Positions 14,005 through 21,132 of a stretch of 26,330 nucleotides of DNA are shown here, piece after piece. Under the pieces are notes generated by a model, which saw nothing but the letters and a program-made list of their open reading frames with translations, ran no database searches and had not been told where the DNA came from. The stretch is from positions 1-26,330 of the IMG/VR virus record IMGVR_UViG_3300035698_027111; one strand, 5' to 3'. This DNA is from a virus. The position numbers and the translations under genes are program-made. The stretch's first letter is position 1. The number at the start of each line of letters is the position of its first letter.

Positions 14005-15497
14005 TAATAAGTCACCATGTCATTTAATTTACTTTGTAAAGCTTCAGCAATGTCATCTTCATTAACACCACTAATTGTACCAATGTTTATAACTGTTGCT
14101 TTTGAGTTGTCATTTGAAACTGAACCTGTTGGTTCAACACCAAACATTTCTGCAACTTTTCCAAGTGCAACTACCTTACCACTTTTAATTTTTTCTCTTG
14201 CTCTATTAAATTCTTTTGCACCACCAAACTTACCAACAAGTTGAGCTTGTGCACTTCTTACTGCATCAAGCCTTTCTCTCTCTTCTTTTAATTGAAAATT
14301 AAGTTTGGCATGTTCATCAGTTTGTATCTTTACCCATTTAATAGTATCTTCTCTTTGAGCAACATCTTGTGATGCTGCTTTTCTTAATTGAAACAATACA
14401 TTTGTTTCTCCCATAAATTTACCTGTTAATTTATCTATTTCTGTCCCCATTACACTGGTAGACATTTTAATTCTTTCTTGTTCACCAACTAATTCACTTA
14501 AATCTTCATCTAAGTTTGAAACCATTTCATCAAAATCACCAAGTGCAAATGAGGTTTCTGTAATAGATTTACCTAAGTCACCACCAATTGCTTCTCCTAA
14601 TTTACCTAAAAGATTTATAGATTCTTTTGTTTTCTTATTTAAATTTTCATCTTCTGATTTGGATAATCTATCTACACTGTCAGCAATAGAATTAATAGCA
14701 TCATGCAAATCTAAAATATTTTCAACATGTTCTGCTATTTTACCTGTATTTTCAGATAAGGTTTGACCAAATTCAGTTGAGAAATTTTTCCATCTTGCTT
14801 GTAATGATTGAATAGATTCTTTAGTAGTATCCATAGCACCACCCATGTTTTCCATATTAGAAGTTCCAATTTCAATCACCGCATTAGTTACAGCTTGTTT
14901 CTTTTCTAAATCAGTTAATTCAGAAGTGGCTTTGTTTATACTAATTGCATATTTTTCATATGCTTCTTCCATATTTAAAATAATACCTAAATTATCTAAG
15001 ATTAATTTGGATTGTCTTCCAATACCAGTTGCTATATCATTAAAAGCAGTAGTAACATCTGTTCCCATTGCTTGTGCAGCAGCCCTAGCAATTTCCATCA
15101 TTTGTGGCAAAGCCTCTTTGTCTACACCTAATAACATTGCTCTGTTAGCAGCTTGAATTGCATCTATCTCAGCAACTGTACCAGCTGAAGCTTTTTTAAT
15201 TGAAGCAAGTAAGTTAGGTGCTGCAGTTCCTGCAAGTTTATTGAATGCATTTTCAAGACCTTCCATTTGCATTCCTAATTGAATAGATTCTTGTGTGAAA
15301 TTTTTCACAGCAAATATAACAGAACCAGCAATAGCTGCACCACCGATGGCTCCTACTAATCCTCTCATGCTAGTAGTTAATCCACCAACTTCTTTCTTGG
15401 TATTTCCAAATTTCTTTTTCATACCATTTAAATCTTTTTGCAACTGTTTGGTATCAGCTCTAATTTCAACAAGTAATTTTCCTATTTTTTGTGTCAT
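14004..15497 (-). CDS. Tape measure protein (497 aa)
   Basis: The N-terminus (KLLVEIRADTKQLQKDLNGM) is the classic start of tail tape measure proteins (VEIxADxxxLxK.L). A Gly/Ala hydrophobic segment (GLVGAIGGAAIAGSVIFA, about 46-63) and the conserved FNKLAGTA...SAGTVAEIDAIQAANRAMLLGV...GTDVTTAFNDIATGIGR domain follow. The C-terminal half is helical and charged. At about 1.5 Å per residue of helix, 497 aa suggests a short tail of roughly 70-75 nm (estimate). The start overlaps the stop of the frameshift extension of the chaperone gene, as expected for siphoviruses. Confidence 0.88.
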   Translation of the reverse strand: MTQKIGKLLVEIRADTKQLQKDLNGMKKKFGNTKKEVGGLTTSMRGLVGAIGGAAIAGSVIFAVKNFTQESIQLGMQMEGLENAFNKLAGTAAPNLLASIKKASAGTVAEIDAIQAANRAMLLGVDKEALPQMMEIARAAAQAMGTDVTTAFNDIATGIGRQSKLILDNLGIILNMEEAYEKYAISINKATSELTDLEKKQAVTNAVIEIGTSNMENMGGAMDTTKESIQSLQARWKNFSTEFGQTLSENTGKIAEHVENILDLHDAINSIADSVDRLSKSEDENLNKKTKESINLLGKLGEAIGGDLGKSITETSFALGDFDEMVSNLDEDLSELVGEQERIKMSTSVMGTEIDKLTGKFMGETNVLFQLRKAASQDVAQREDTIKWVKIQTDEHAKLNFQLKEERERLDAVRSAQAQLVGKFGGAKEFNRAREKIKSGKVVALGKVAEMFGVEPTGSVSNDNSKATVINIGTISGVNEDDIAEALQSKLNDMVTY

Positions 15498-15700
15498 CTT
15501 GTAGACCTTTTTGAATTATTCAAAGCTTTTTGTCTGGCATTATCAGCATTATTTTTTTTAATAAGCCATTGTACATCTTCCCAACTTAAAGTATCTATGT
15601 AATCTAGTGTCCAATTAAATGTTTTAACTAGCCACCATCTGACTTTGTTTCTGTAATCTATTGCTTCGGAAAATCTGTATCTTTTTTCTTCTTTTGTTTT
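15494..15700 (-). CDS. -1 frameshift extension of the tail assembly chaperone (T-like ORF)
   Basis: The frame is open from just after a TAA at 15701-15703 to TGA at 15494-15496 and contains no ATG or other good start. It encodes a Trp/Asn/Lys-rich helical segment (RWWLVKTFNWTLDYIDTLSW, EDVQWLIKKNN), the kind of sequence found in the second half of gpGT-type tail assembly chaperones. It is in the -1 phase relative to the 85-aa gene before it and ends overlapping the tape measure ATG. Slippage in the AAG AAA AAA GAT run (about 15682-15690) would give a chaperone of about 140 aa. This position between tail tube and tape measure is where siphoviruses carry such a frameshift. Confidence 0.75.
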   Translation of the reverse strand, partial: KTKEEKRYRFSEAIDYRNKVRWWLVKTFNWTLDYIDTLSWEDVQWLIKKNNADNARQKALNNSKRSTR

Positions 15701-15915
15701 TTATTAATGTCTGCAATTTCTTTTAAAAGTTTGACACCATCATCCTTGTGCCAATCATCTAAAAAAGATAAATCAGTTGGGTCTATAACAGTTAATCTTA
15801 TCTGTCTTTTGAAGGAAAATCCTTCATCCATCAAAGTTAAATGTCTCTCCCAACTTAATTCTCTTAATTGAAATGTAACTCCATTAATAACAACTGTTTT
15901 CTCTTTAAGTTTCAT
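15658..15915 (-). CDS. Tail assembly chaperone, G-like form (85 aa)
   Basis: The product starts MKLKEKTVVINGVTFQLREL, a short beta-rich leader typical of siphovirus tail assembly chaperones, followed by WERHLTLMDEGF and a helical SFLDDWHKDDGVKLLKEI segment. It ends in a lysine-rich tail encoded by the homopurine stretch where slippage is expected. It lies between the tail tube gene (5-base gap) and the tape measure gene, the canonical position. The short form should be the abundant product; the -1 frameshifted form carries the extension described at 15494-15700. The chaperone would bind the tape measure during tail-tube polymerisation. Confidence 0.8.
   Translation of the reverse strand: MKLKEKTVVINGVTFQLRELSWERHLTLMDEGFSFKRQIRLTVIDPTDLSFLDDWHKDDGVKLLKEIADINKKQKKKKDTDFPKQ
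15682..15690 (-). other. Candidate -1 slip site in chaperone gene
   Basis: On the minus strand the codons read AAG AAA AAA GAT. The -1 frame is open from this point through 15494, and a stop in that frame upstream (15701-15703) restricts slippage to 15661-15700. The site is not a textbook X_XXY_YYZ heptamer because the base before the AAA pair is G. A single-tRNA slip from AAA to AAA, with Lys in the P site, is the simplest model. Confidence 0.5.
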
Positions 15916-15919
15916 TTAA

Positions 15920-16900
15920 TCACCATGTGTATGAACCAACATCAACTGCTATTGGATGAATTGTTTTTGGTACAAATGTGACTGTGTCCTCGTCAGCTCC
16001 TTCTTTTCCAATTGGTGAAGAAACTGGCATAACTTTACAACCACTCATACCAATATTAAGTCTAAGACTTCCAGCTTGCACAACATTTATCATTGCATTG
16101 AATTCACTACCACCCATAAAATATTGGTTGTATAGTGTCTTTGCTTTGCTTGCTATACTATCCATTACAAATTCAAATGTATAGTCTCTATTCAATGGAT
16201 ATGGTGTATCAACTTGTTGACTACCATTACAATAATGTGGTGCTGCTATATTGTTATTTATAGTTAAAGACCAACTTTTCATTGTATCCATTATGTTTGC
16301 TGCTCCTGATGGTATGTTAAGAGTTGTGTGATTCCACAAAAATGGTTTAGTTGAATTGTCTGCAGTCATTGTAGTTACTGCACCTGAACTATAAATCATT
16401 TCTTTAGCTCTATAATTAACATCTACAGTTACTGGCTCACCATCTGAAGTTGAGATTGCCATTGTATTTACCATACAACCTTGATAAGTTCTAATCTGAT
16501 TTCCACCAGTTGCGCATTGTTTAGCCATTTCAAGTGCAAAACTTATGAAAGGACTTTTGACTCCTGATGTGTAATTATTCCCATCACAACTATTTGTTGG
16601 AACAAATGTGTGTAATGAACCATTTGCTGTTCCCATACTACCTAATGCAAACTGCATCATCTTCCAATTCTGTGGATAAAAACTAAATGTACCCACATGG
16701 TCAATTGGACCGTCTGAAGAAAGACTTACATCTCTTGTATCAGCACCTGCATATCTATGATTTATTACACCAGTGCTATCATCTGGTGCTGCATTTTGTA
16801 TCAATCCTGGCCACTGTAATGTACCACCAGTTGGATTGGCATATGTTCCACTCTCAAATTTGAATCCTACTTTGTTTTTATCTGCTATAAATATTCCCAT
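15920..16900 (-). CDS. Major tail tube protein (326 aa)
   Basis: Start 16900 (MGIFIADKNKVGFKFESGTY) follows an AGGTGA site; an in-frame GTG three codons earlier is part of that site. The protein is beta-rich with Gly/Ser/Thr loops. Its opening GFKFESGTYANPTG resembles the start of tail tube proteins that describe the outer strand, with later VNTMAISTSDGEPVTVDVNYRAKEMIYSSG (split by loops) and FEFVMDSIASKAKTLYNQYF. It sits between the tail terminator and the chaperone, the canonical slot for the tube protein. At 326 aa it is larger than lambda gpV and probably carries an extra surface domain. Confidence 0.78.
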   Translation of the reverse strand: MGIFIADKNKVGFKFESGTYANPTGGTLQWPGLIQNAAPDDSTGVINHRYAGADTRDVSLSSDGPIDHVGTFSFYPQNWKMMQFALGSMGTANGSLHTFVPTNSCDGNNYTSGVKSPFISFALEMAKQCATGGNQIRTYQGCMVNTMAISTSDGEPVTVDVNYRAKEMIYSSGAVTTMTADNSTKPFLWNHTTLNIPSGAANIMDTMKSWSLTINNNIAAPHYCNGSQQVDTPYPLNRDYTFEFVMDSIASKAKTLYNQYFMGGSEFNAMINVVQAGSLRLNIGMSGCKVMPVSSPIGKEGADEDTVTFVPKTIHPIAVDVGSYTW

Positions 16901-16909
16901 GTATATCAC

Positions 16910-17359
16910 CTATTCTGTTACGAATAAAAATTCGACCTCCATAACTTTACTTTTAATCCCAGCTTTTCCTGGTTCATCAACATTGACTATTGAATTTAAT
17001 TTGTAGTCATGCAAATCAGCATTTGTTGATGGTGCAGTTCCACTAAATTGTGTAGAACGCAAATAATTATAAACATCTTGAGTTAAAGAATCTTTCTCAG
17101 CTTCATTCCTTGCCCAAATTCTTATTTCAATTGGAACATTAACTAAGCTTATTGTACTTTGCATTCCTGCTCTTTCTCTGTCAGCAATACCATTATCTTT
17201 AACAGTAATGATTGGATATTTAACAGGTCTTTCTGGATAAGAAGTCATAACAAATCTTTCACGACCAGGACGAGAACCAATTGGGTCAGTTATATTAGAG
17301 CCTAAATTATCTCTAACAAATTTAACTGTATCTGTAATAAATGTATCTGTGCTTACCAT
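16910..17359 (-). CDS. Tail terminator/tail completion protein (149 aa)
   Basis: Start 17359 (MVSTDTF) has GAGG about 7 nt upstream; the longer in-frame start lacks a site. The sequence FVRDNLGSNITDP, RFVMTSYPERPVKYPIITVK, then VPIEIRIWARNEAEKDSLTQ and VYNYLRSTQF follows the pattern of siphovirus tail terminator/completion proteins: a helix, a hairpin with YPxI/ITV, a central strand (IEIRIWA) and a helix with Leu/Asp. Order in the block (neck protein, then this, then tail tube) supports the role: a hexameric ring that caps the tail tube and docks to the head. Confidence 0.7.
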   Translation of the reverse strand: MVSTDTFITDTVKFVRDNLGSNITDPIGSRPGRERFVMTSYPERPVKYPIITVKDNGIADRERAGMQSTISLVNVPIEIRIWARNEAEKDSLTQDVYNYLRSTQFSGTAPSTNADLHDYKLNSIVNVDEPGKAGIKSKVMEVEFLFVTE

Positions 17360-17400
17360 GTTCAACCTCGCTTGGTTTAGTTTCAATCACTCGCTTGTGA

Positions 17401-17772
17401 CTAAAATTTAATGCTTTCTTTAATTGATTTTATTAGTTTATTATTATTTCTTGTTAAGCTATTTCTGAAATGTCTTCTTGGTCTTATTTTACTTGTACCA
17501 AATTCCATAAATTTTGCATGCTCAACTGGACTGAATACAATTGCTGCAAACATTGGAGTTATATCTGTTGCTACTGAATCTAAAAATTGACCAGTATCAA
17601 CACTTCTTTGTTCAACTCTATGTCCAGCAATACTTTCTTTAATTTCACCTTCTAAAAAAAATCCTGCTTTATTAACTGCAACACTTATTTTCCTTTTTTC
17701 TTTTTTACTAAATTTATCAATATTATTAAATAATTTTGAAAGTCCTTTAATCTTAATATTTGTCTTACTCAT
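17401..17772 (-). CDS. Neck protein, HK97 gp10-like (123 aa)
   Basis: The protein has a basic helical N-terminus (LSKLFNNIDKFSKKEKRKI) and the diagnostic C-terminal sequence VEHAKFMEFGTSKIRPRRHF, matching the A-x-x-x-EFGTxxxxPxxFxRxA motif of the HK97-gp10 family. These proteins form the head-tail neck or connector ring. Length (123 aa) is normal for the family. It overlaps its upstream neighbour by 4 nt (ATGA) and precedes the tail terminator after a 41-base gap that holds the latter's ribosome binding region. Confidence 0.88.
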   Translation of the reverse strand: MSKTNIKIKGLSKLFNNIDKFSKKEKRKISVAVNKAGFFLEGEIKESIAGHRVEQRSVDTGQFLDSVATDITPMFAAIVFSPVEHAKFMEFGTSKIRPRRHFRNSLTRNNNKLIKSIKESIKF

Positions 17773-18203
17773 TCTCCTAACAAACTTCCAGTTGGTAAAA
17801 ATCTCATATACACTGTCTTGAAAACAACTTCACCTTCTATCTCAGGTGGTGAATGAATACCATTTTCAATGATTGCATATTCTTTAGTTCCAGGTGCTGG
17901 ACTTCCTCCTAAACCTATTCTTATAATGCCACTGGTATCAAAATTTCCAGGTATGAAAAATTTGGAATCATCTTGTTCTACTCTTCCTTGTTCAAGTAAA
18001 AAAGCATCGTGACTTCCACGTGTTGCTTTAATTGGTTGTTTCAATCCTGAAGTATAATAATCAGTCCCAGATTTAACCAAAGTAACATCATCATCATAAT
18101 TAGCATCTGCTCCTGATTCTGCAAAATATCTAAACCTTGCAATTTCACCACTCTTAATGGCTCCCATGAATTCTTTACGGACACCTGATGCTGTCACAAT
18201 CAT
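17769..18203 (-). CDS. Head-closure/stopper-like protein (144 aa)
   Basis: Start 18203 (MIVTASGVRKEF) is preferred because GGAGTGAG lies about 8 nt upstream; the frame continues 11 codons further but without a site. The protein is beta-rich: FMGAIKSGEIARFRYFAESG, VTLVKSGTDYYTSG, FIPGNFDTSGIIRIGLG, YAIIENGIH and EGEVVFKTVYMRFLP. It lies between the connector-type protein at 18324 and the neck protein at 17401, the slot usually held by the head-closure (stopper) protein. No diagnostic motif is recognised, so the role is inferred from position. It overlaps the small 48-aa frame upstream by 29 nt. Confidence 0.55.
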   Translation of the reverse strand: MIVTASGVRKEFMGAIKSGEIARFRYFAESGADANYDDDVTLVKSGTDYYTSGLKQPIKATRGSHDAFLLEQGRVEQDDSKFFIPGNFDTSGIIRIGLGGSPAPGTKEYAIIENGIHSPPEIEGEVVFKTVYMRFLPTGSLLGE

Positions 18204-18321
18204 AAAACTCACTCCATATTTCTGGATATTTCTCATTCAGATAATCATTATAATCATTATAATCATTATAATCATCTTGAACAGTTGCTCCTTCCTCTCT
18301 ATCAATTTCCATTAGATTCAT
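18175..18321 (-). CDS. Small acidic repeat protein (48 aa)
   Basis: A short frame from ATG 18321, two bases after the previous stop, to TAA 18175 encodes 48 residues. Its centre is a tandem NDY/DYN repeat (DDYNDYNDYNDYLNEKYPE) from a 9-bp DNA repeat, flanked by an acidic N-terminus and a C-terminus with two cysteines. No Shine-Dalgarno site is evident, so translation would depend on coupling to the upstream stop. It overlaps the head-closure gene by 29 nt. It could be a real small virion or assembly peptide, or a non-coding remainder filled by the repeat. No family is recognised. Confidence 0.4.
   Translation of the reverse strand: MNLMEIDREEGATVQDDYNDYNDYNDYLNEKYPEIWSEFYDCDSIRCP
18241..18276. 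repeat. 9-bp tandem repeat (ATAATCATT, four copies)
   Basis: Four tandem 9-bp units, ataatcatt three times then ataatcatc with one change, lie in the middle of the 48-aa frame and are translated there as Asn-Asp-Tyr. The unit length keeps the reading frame, so copy number could vary without breaking it. Confidence 0.9.
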
Positions 18322-18323
18322 TT

Positions 18324-18704
18324 TCAAGTAAATGTTTGATAAAAATTTATATTCCTTCCCAATTCAGCTCTTTCTTCTTTGTATTCTTTACAATACTTAT
18401 CTGCTGAATCTTCTATTGCAGACCCTTTCCCTTGATTAACAGTGAAATCTCCTAACTTTATACTGGCAGCATCTGTTCCTTGATTTATCATAGCAGTTGA
18501 AGTCTTACATAATGCACATGCTATCATTGCTGGCTGAAACTTATCTGTTATGCTATCAACATCAATAGTTTCATCACCATAATTTTTCATACTATTAGCA
18601 CATTGATTTATAAATGTATCAACTTGTCCACTAACTCCTGGAGTGATATCATCTATTATATCAAACACTATTGCAGCTATTGAACCAGCATTTAAGTTTG
18701 CCAT
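18324..18704 (-). CDS. Head-tail connector/adaptor protein (126 aa)
   Basis: The helical 126-aa product (IAAIVFDIIDDITPGVSGQVDTF split by turns, then NQCANSMKNYGDETID, FQPAMIACALCKTSTAMI) has a C-terminal helix with KYCKEYKEERAEL. All-helical proteins of this size immediately after the capsid genes are typically the portal adaptor (gp6/gp15-like connector 1). Here the gene follows the decoration-like genes and precedes the head-closure and neck genes. Residues GTDAASIKLGDFTVNQG form a small beta hairpin within the helices, as in several adaptors. The assignment is from fold type and order. Confidence 0.6.
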   Translation of the reverse strand: MANLNAGSIAAIVFDIIDDITPGVSGQVDTFINQCANSMKNYGDETIDVDSITDKFQPAMIACALCKTSTAMINQGTDAASIKLGDFTVNQGKGSAIEDSADKYCKEYKEERAELGRNINFYQTFT

Positions 18705-18709
18705 TATGT

Positions 18710-19078
18710 TTACCTATACTTGACTGTGACATCTAAAGTTTGTGTTCCAGATGCTGTTGAACCTGTATGTAATATAATAGGTCCATTTGCTATAAATGGT
18801 ACATGTTCTGCACCAGCTATACTTCCTGCTGCTGTTGACTGTGAAAATAATCTTGGTTGTGTAACTCCATAAGCTGCACCACTAGGTAAATTTCTCCTAA
18901 AGAATTCTTCACCAGTCCCACTGACAGTCAAGTAAATACTCCCAGTTCTATTAAAGTTCCATTCTACAGAAAGTATTTCACCATTAATTGATTGGTCATG
19001 TTCATATGTAGTAACTGTATCAGCTGTATTAATCTCTTCAACCCATCTACGCTCTTTAATCCTATTGTCTCTTACCAT
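18710..19078 (-). CDS. Beta-rich virion protein (122 aa)
   Basis: Start 19078 (MVRDNRIKERRW) is set by AAGGAGG just upstream; the frame is open further upstream but that part overlaps the preceding gene. After a charged N-terminus the protein is strand-rich: SVEWNFNRTGSIYLTVSGTGEEFF, RLFSQSTAAGSIAGAEHVPF, IANGPIILHTG and GTQTLDVTVKYR. It reads like a compact beta sandwich, possibly a head decoration or minor capsid protein. It lies between the second decoration-like gene and the connector gene, preceded by a T-rich tract. No specific family is recognised. Confidence 0.6.
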   Translation of the reverse strand: MVRDNRIKERRWVEEINTADTVTTYEHDQSINGEILSVEWNFNRTGSIYLTVSGTGEEFFRRNLPSGAAYGVTQPRLFSQSTAAGSIAGAEHVPFIANGPIILHTGSTASGTQTLDVTVKYR

Positions 19079-19118
19079 ATTATCCTCCTTATCGAAAACC
19101 ATGCACTTTGGCGTGGAT

Positions 19119-19146
19119 ATAAAAATAAAAAAATAAAAAATGTTAT
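19119..19146 (-). terminator. T-rich tract after second decoration gene
   Basis: Immediately after the stop of the 175-aa gene the minus strand reads T6, A, T7, A, T5 and further T/A. Oligo-T tracts without a hairpin terminate archaeal RNA polymerase. The next gene has its own AAGGAGG site, and read-through or a new promoter would be needed for it. Confidence 0.4.
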
Positions 19147-19674
19147 CTAGTAAAGATATACTGACATTGTTCCTTCTGAACCTGCACCCATAATAACAAT
19201 ACCACGATTGACTCCAGCACCTGTTGCCTTTGCACAATTTAAAGCATTTCCTGCTCCTACTGCAAATCCATCACCAACACTTAATGTGTCTTCAGCGACA
19301 ATTCCAGTATATGGTCCTCTAGTTAATATAGTTGGACTTGAACCTGATGCAGTTGTAGCCAAACAAATACCGACTGGCATTGGTTCCTCTGTACCTTTAC
19401 AAACAAAGGTTGGTGCTGTTCCTGATGCACCTGAAACTTCAACCCACATACCACCACTAATTATTGCTTCTGCTGGTATATTATTGATAACAATACCTTC
19501 ATTGACTGCATTTGGTAATATGAGTGAACTTCCCACTGCTAAATCATTACTAACAATAACATCATCTGCTGTTACAGTATCTGATGCATATAAATTTGTA
19601 CCTGAAATTATTGCGGTTTGAGTATCTTCTTGATTCACTTCTTCGAATCCCATTCCGTCTTTAATACCTGCCAT
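19147..19674 (-). CDS. Capsid decoration-like protein, second copy (175 aa)
   Basis: The C-terminal 90 residues show the small-domain pattern of DUF2190-type decoration proteins: FVCKGTEEPMPVGIC, LTRGPYTGIVAEDTLSVGDG, AVGAGNALNCAKATGAG and a final IVIMGAGSEGTMSVYLY. The same pattern, including the RGxFxxxADxxVxxGxxV block and the GAGSEG ending, occurs in the 148-aa protein at 20676. The N-terminal 80 residues are different and include an acidic stretch and IVSNDLAVGSSLILPN, which looks like an added beta domain. A GAGGTG-type site precedes the start. It lies on the other side of the major capsid gene from its paralog. Role: head-surface decoration, or a trimeric spike. Confidence 0.65.
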   Translation of the reverse strand: MAGIKDGMGFEEVNQEDTQTAIISGTNLYASDTVTADDVIVSNDLAVGSSLILPNAVNEGIVINNIPAEAIISGGMWVEVSGASGTAPTFVCKGTEEPMPVGICLATTASGSSPTILTRGPYTGIVAEDTLSVGDGFAVGAGNALNCAKATGAGVNRGIVIMGAGSEGTMSVYLY

Positions 19675-19766
19675 AATTAATTCACCTCATTGCTTATCGA
19701 GGACGCATTTAAAATAAAGCCCTCACAAAAACACGCACAACACGAGACATTTTCTCAAATTGTGTT

Positions 19767-19797
19767 AAAAATATAAAATAAAAATAAAAAAAATAAT
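19767..19797 (-). terminator. T-rich terminator after major capsid gene
   Basis: Starting a few bases after the capsid stop codon, the minus strand has an 8-T run, then T5, T4 and T5 separated by single A. The remaining 90 bases before the next gene hold no convincing ORF. This probably ends part of the capsid transcripts and lets capsid-region genes be expressed at higher level than the downstream genes. Confidence 0.5.
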
Positions 19798-19804
19798 TAC
19801 AACT

Positions 19805-20665
19805 CTAAGAGGTTGTAATCTTTGCTGTTGCCTTAGCTCTAACATATCTGAAAGCAATTCTTTGAGTAAGAGTTGCAGCTTCCATGTCATAAACTGGCAA
19901 ACTGAATCCTTCAACAGTAAGAGGTCTTTTTTCAGCTCTTAAGAATGCATGTAATTTATCATAAACATATGCATATTTACTGTATGTTGAAGATGGTGCT
20001 GCATTAGTTGAAAACTTAAGAACATTCAGTCCATAGATTGTTCCTAAAAATCCTTTTGTCAGCATATCAGTGTTTCCCACTTTGTTAGCTTCAACAAAAG
20101 TATCAATGTTTCTTAAATCATTTAATACTTCCATTCCCACAAGCAAAGTTGATGCTGCATAATCATCATCATCAAGATATTGCATTGCTCTAGTGATATT
20201 TGCAATTGTAATTGCAGCTCCACCAGAAACAGTGTTCTGTGCACTATCTAGTTGTGATATGATTAAATTGGTTTCATTTTCAGCAAATCTTTTTGATAAA
20301 ATCATAATGTTATGCTGAAGCAAATTCCATTTTGCATCTTCCATCATTTCTTTTGTAATCCTAATACCTGCACCATATTTTTTAGGTTTTACGTTGAATG
20401 ATGTGTATTCTGTCTGGTCTAAAATAATTTCAGCTCCTTCTGGAATAATCCTGATATCACCTTTATTTTCTACCACTAAATCAACATCTACACTGGAACC
20501 TGGAATATCTCCTGGACCCATTGTAATTGCAGCTTCACTCATTGGGATTAAAGCCTTGTCAACTTCATCAATAAGAGTATCGTGAATTTTCTTTACAATA
20601 AGTAATGAACCTTCAGTTCCTGTTCCTGTTGATAGTAATTCTCTAATATATTTTTGTTCTGCCAT
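19805..20665 (-). CDS. Major capsid protein, HK97 fold (286 aa)
   Basis: The sequence order matches HK97-fold capsid proteins. A helical N-arm comes first (YIRELLSTGTGTEGSLLIVKK split by a turn), then the E-loop region with VDLVVENKGDIRIIPEGAEI, and EYTSFNVKPKKYGAGIRITKEMMED, typical of the spine-helix/P-domain start of small-phage capsids. Next come the helix ILSKRFAENETNLIISQLD and the A-domain strands (STLLVGMEVLNDLRNID, FLGTIYGLNVLKF). The last strand is AFRYVRAKATAKI. At 286 aa it is a compact capsid protein without a large scaffold domain, which agrees with a separate scaffold gene upstream. AGGTGA precedes the start. It follows protease and scaffold genes, the canonical order. Confidence 0.85.
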   Translation of the reverse strand: MAEQKYIRELLSTGTGTEGSLLIVKKIHDTLIDEVDKALIPMSEAAITMGPGDIPGSSVDVDLVVENKGDIRIIPEGAEIILDQTEYTSFNVKPKKYGAGIRITKEMMEDAKWNLLQHNIMILSKRFAENETNLIISQLDSAQNTVSGGAAITIANITRAMQYLDDDDYAASTLLVGMEVLNDLRNIDTFVEANKVGNTDMLTKGFLGTIYGLNVLKFSTNAAPSSTYSKYAYVYDKLHAFLRAEKRPLTVEGFSLPVYDMEAATLTQRIAFRYVRAKATAKITTS

Positions 20666-20675
20666 TCTTTTTCAC

Positions 20676-21122
20676 CTATCCATGAATGTCTACTATACAG
20701 TATCCTTCTGAACCTGCACCTGTAACAGCTCGACCGATTGACCTATTTGCAGCAATATTTCCTGCAACAGAGCCTAAAACATCAACTGCATGTCCTCCAC
20801 CTGTTATAACTTTTTGTCCTGGGACAACGTTTCCATCAGCTGTAACAATAAACATTCCTCTTGTAGCTACAGCCATTGGTGCACCACTTGCAACAATTCC
20901 ATTAAGTGCAATTCCTGTGAACTCTCCACCTGAAGCACCAGCTGCGAATGTGATATCAGTTGTTGCAAAACTATTTGTTCCTGAACTAACAGTAGCAGTT
21001 GCAGCAGCACCTGATGAAAATACAAATTGACCACCTGAAATTACTTCACGAGCGTAACCACCAATTATTCTTGGAGCTCCACCATCAGCAACATTAACAT
21101 ATCCTACGGGATTTTGTGCCAT
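20676..21122 (-). CDS. Capsid decoration protein, DUF2190-like (148 aa)
   Basis: The protein is rich in Gly, Ala, Val and Thr with short strands: REVISGGQFVFSSG, FTGIALNGIVASGAPMAVAT, RGMFIVTADGNVVPGQKV and a closing GRAVTGAGSEGYCIVDI. This is the pattern of DUF2190 capsid-decoration proteins (small SH3-like/beta-tulip folds) that sit at three-fold positions on HK97 shells. It lies between the scaffold and the major capsid genes, the usual place for decoration proteins. AGGTGA precedes ATG 21122. A paralog is encoded on the other side of the capsid gene. Confidence 0.75.
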   Translation of the reverse strand: MAQNPVGYVNVADGGAPRIIGGYAREVISGGQFVFSSGAAATATVSSGTNSFATTDITFAAGASGGEFTGIALNGIVASGAPMAVATRGMFIVTADGNVVPGQKVITGGGHAVDVLGSVAGNIAANRSIGRAVTGAGSEGYCIVDIHG

Positions 21123-21132
21123 CTTTCTTCAC

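Noticed and set aside
18241-18276. Possible CRISPR or iteron array
   Set aside because: The units are 9 bp with no spacers, in frame within a coding stretch; there is no repeat-spacer structure and no adjacent replication gene.
19208-21030. Long plus-strand open frames opposite the capsid and decoration genes
   Set aside because: They are mirror frames of Gly/Ala/Val/Thr-rich genes, give Pro/Ala/Thr-rich products with no recognisable domain, and lack spacing or ribosome binding logic.
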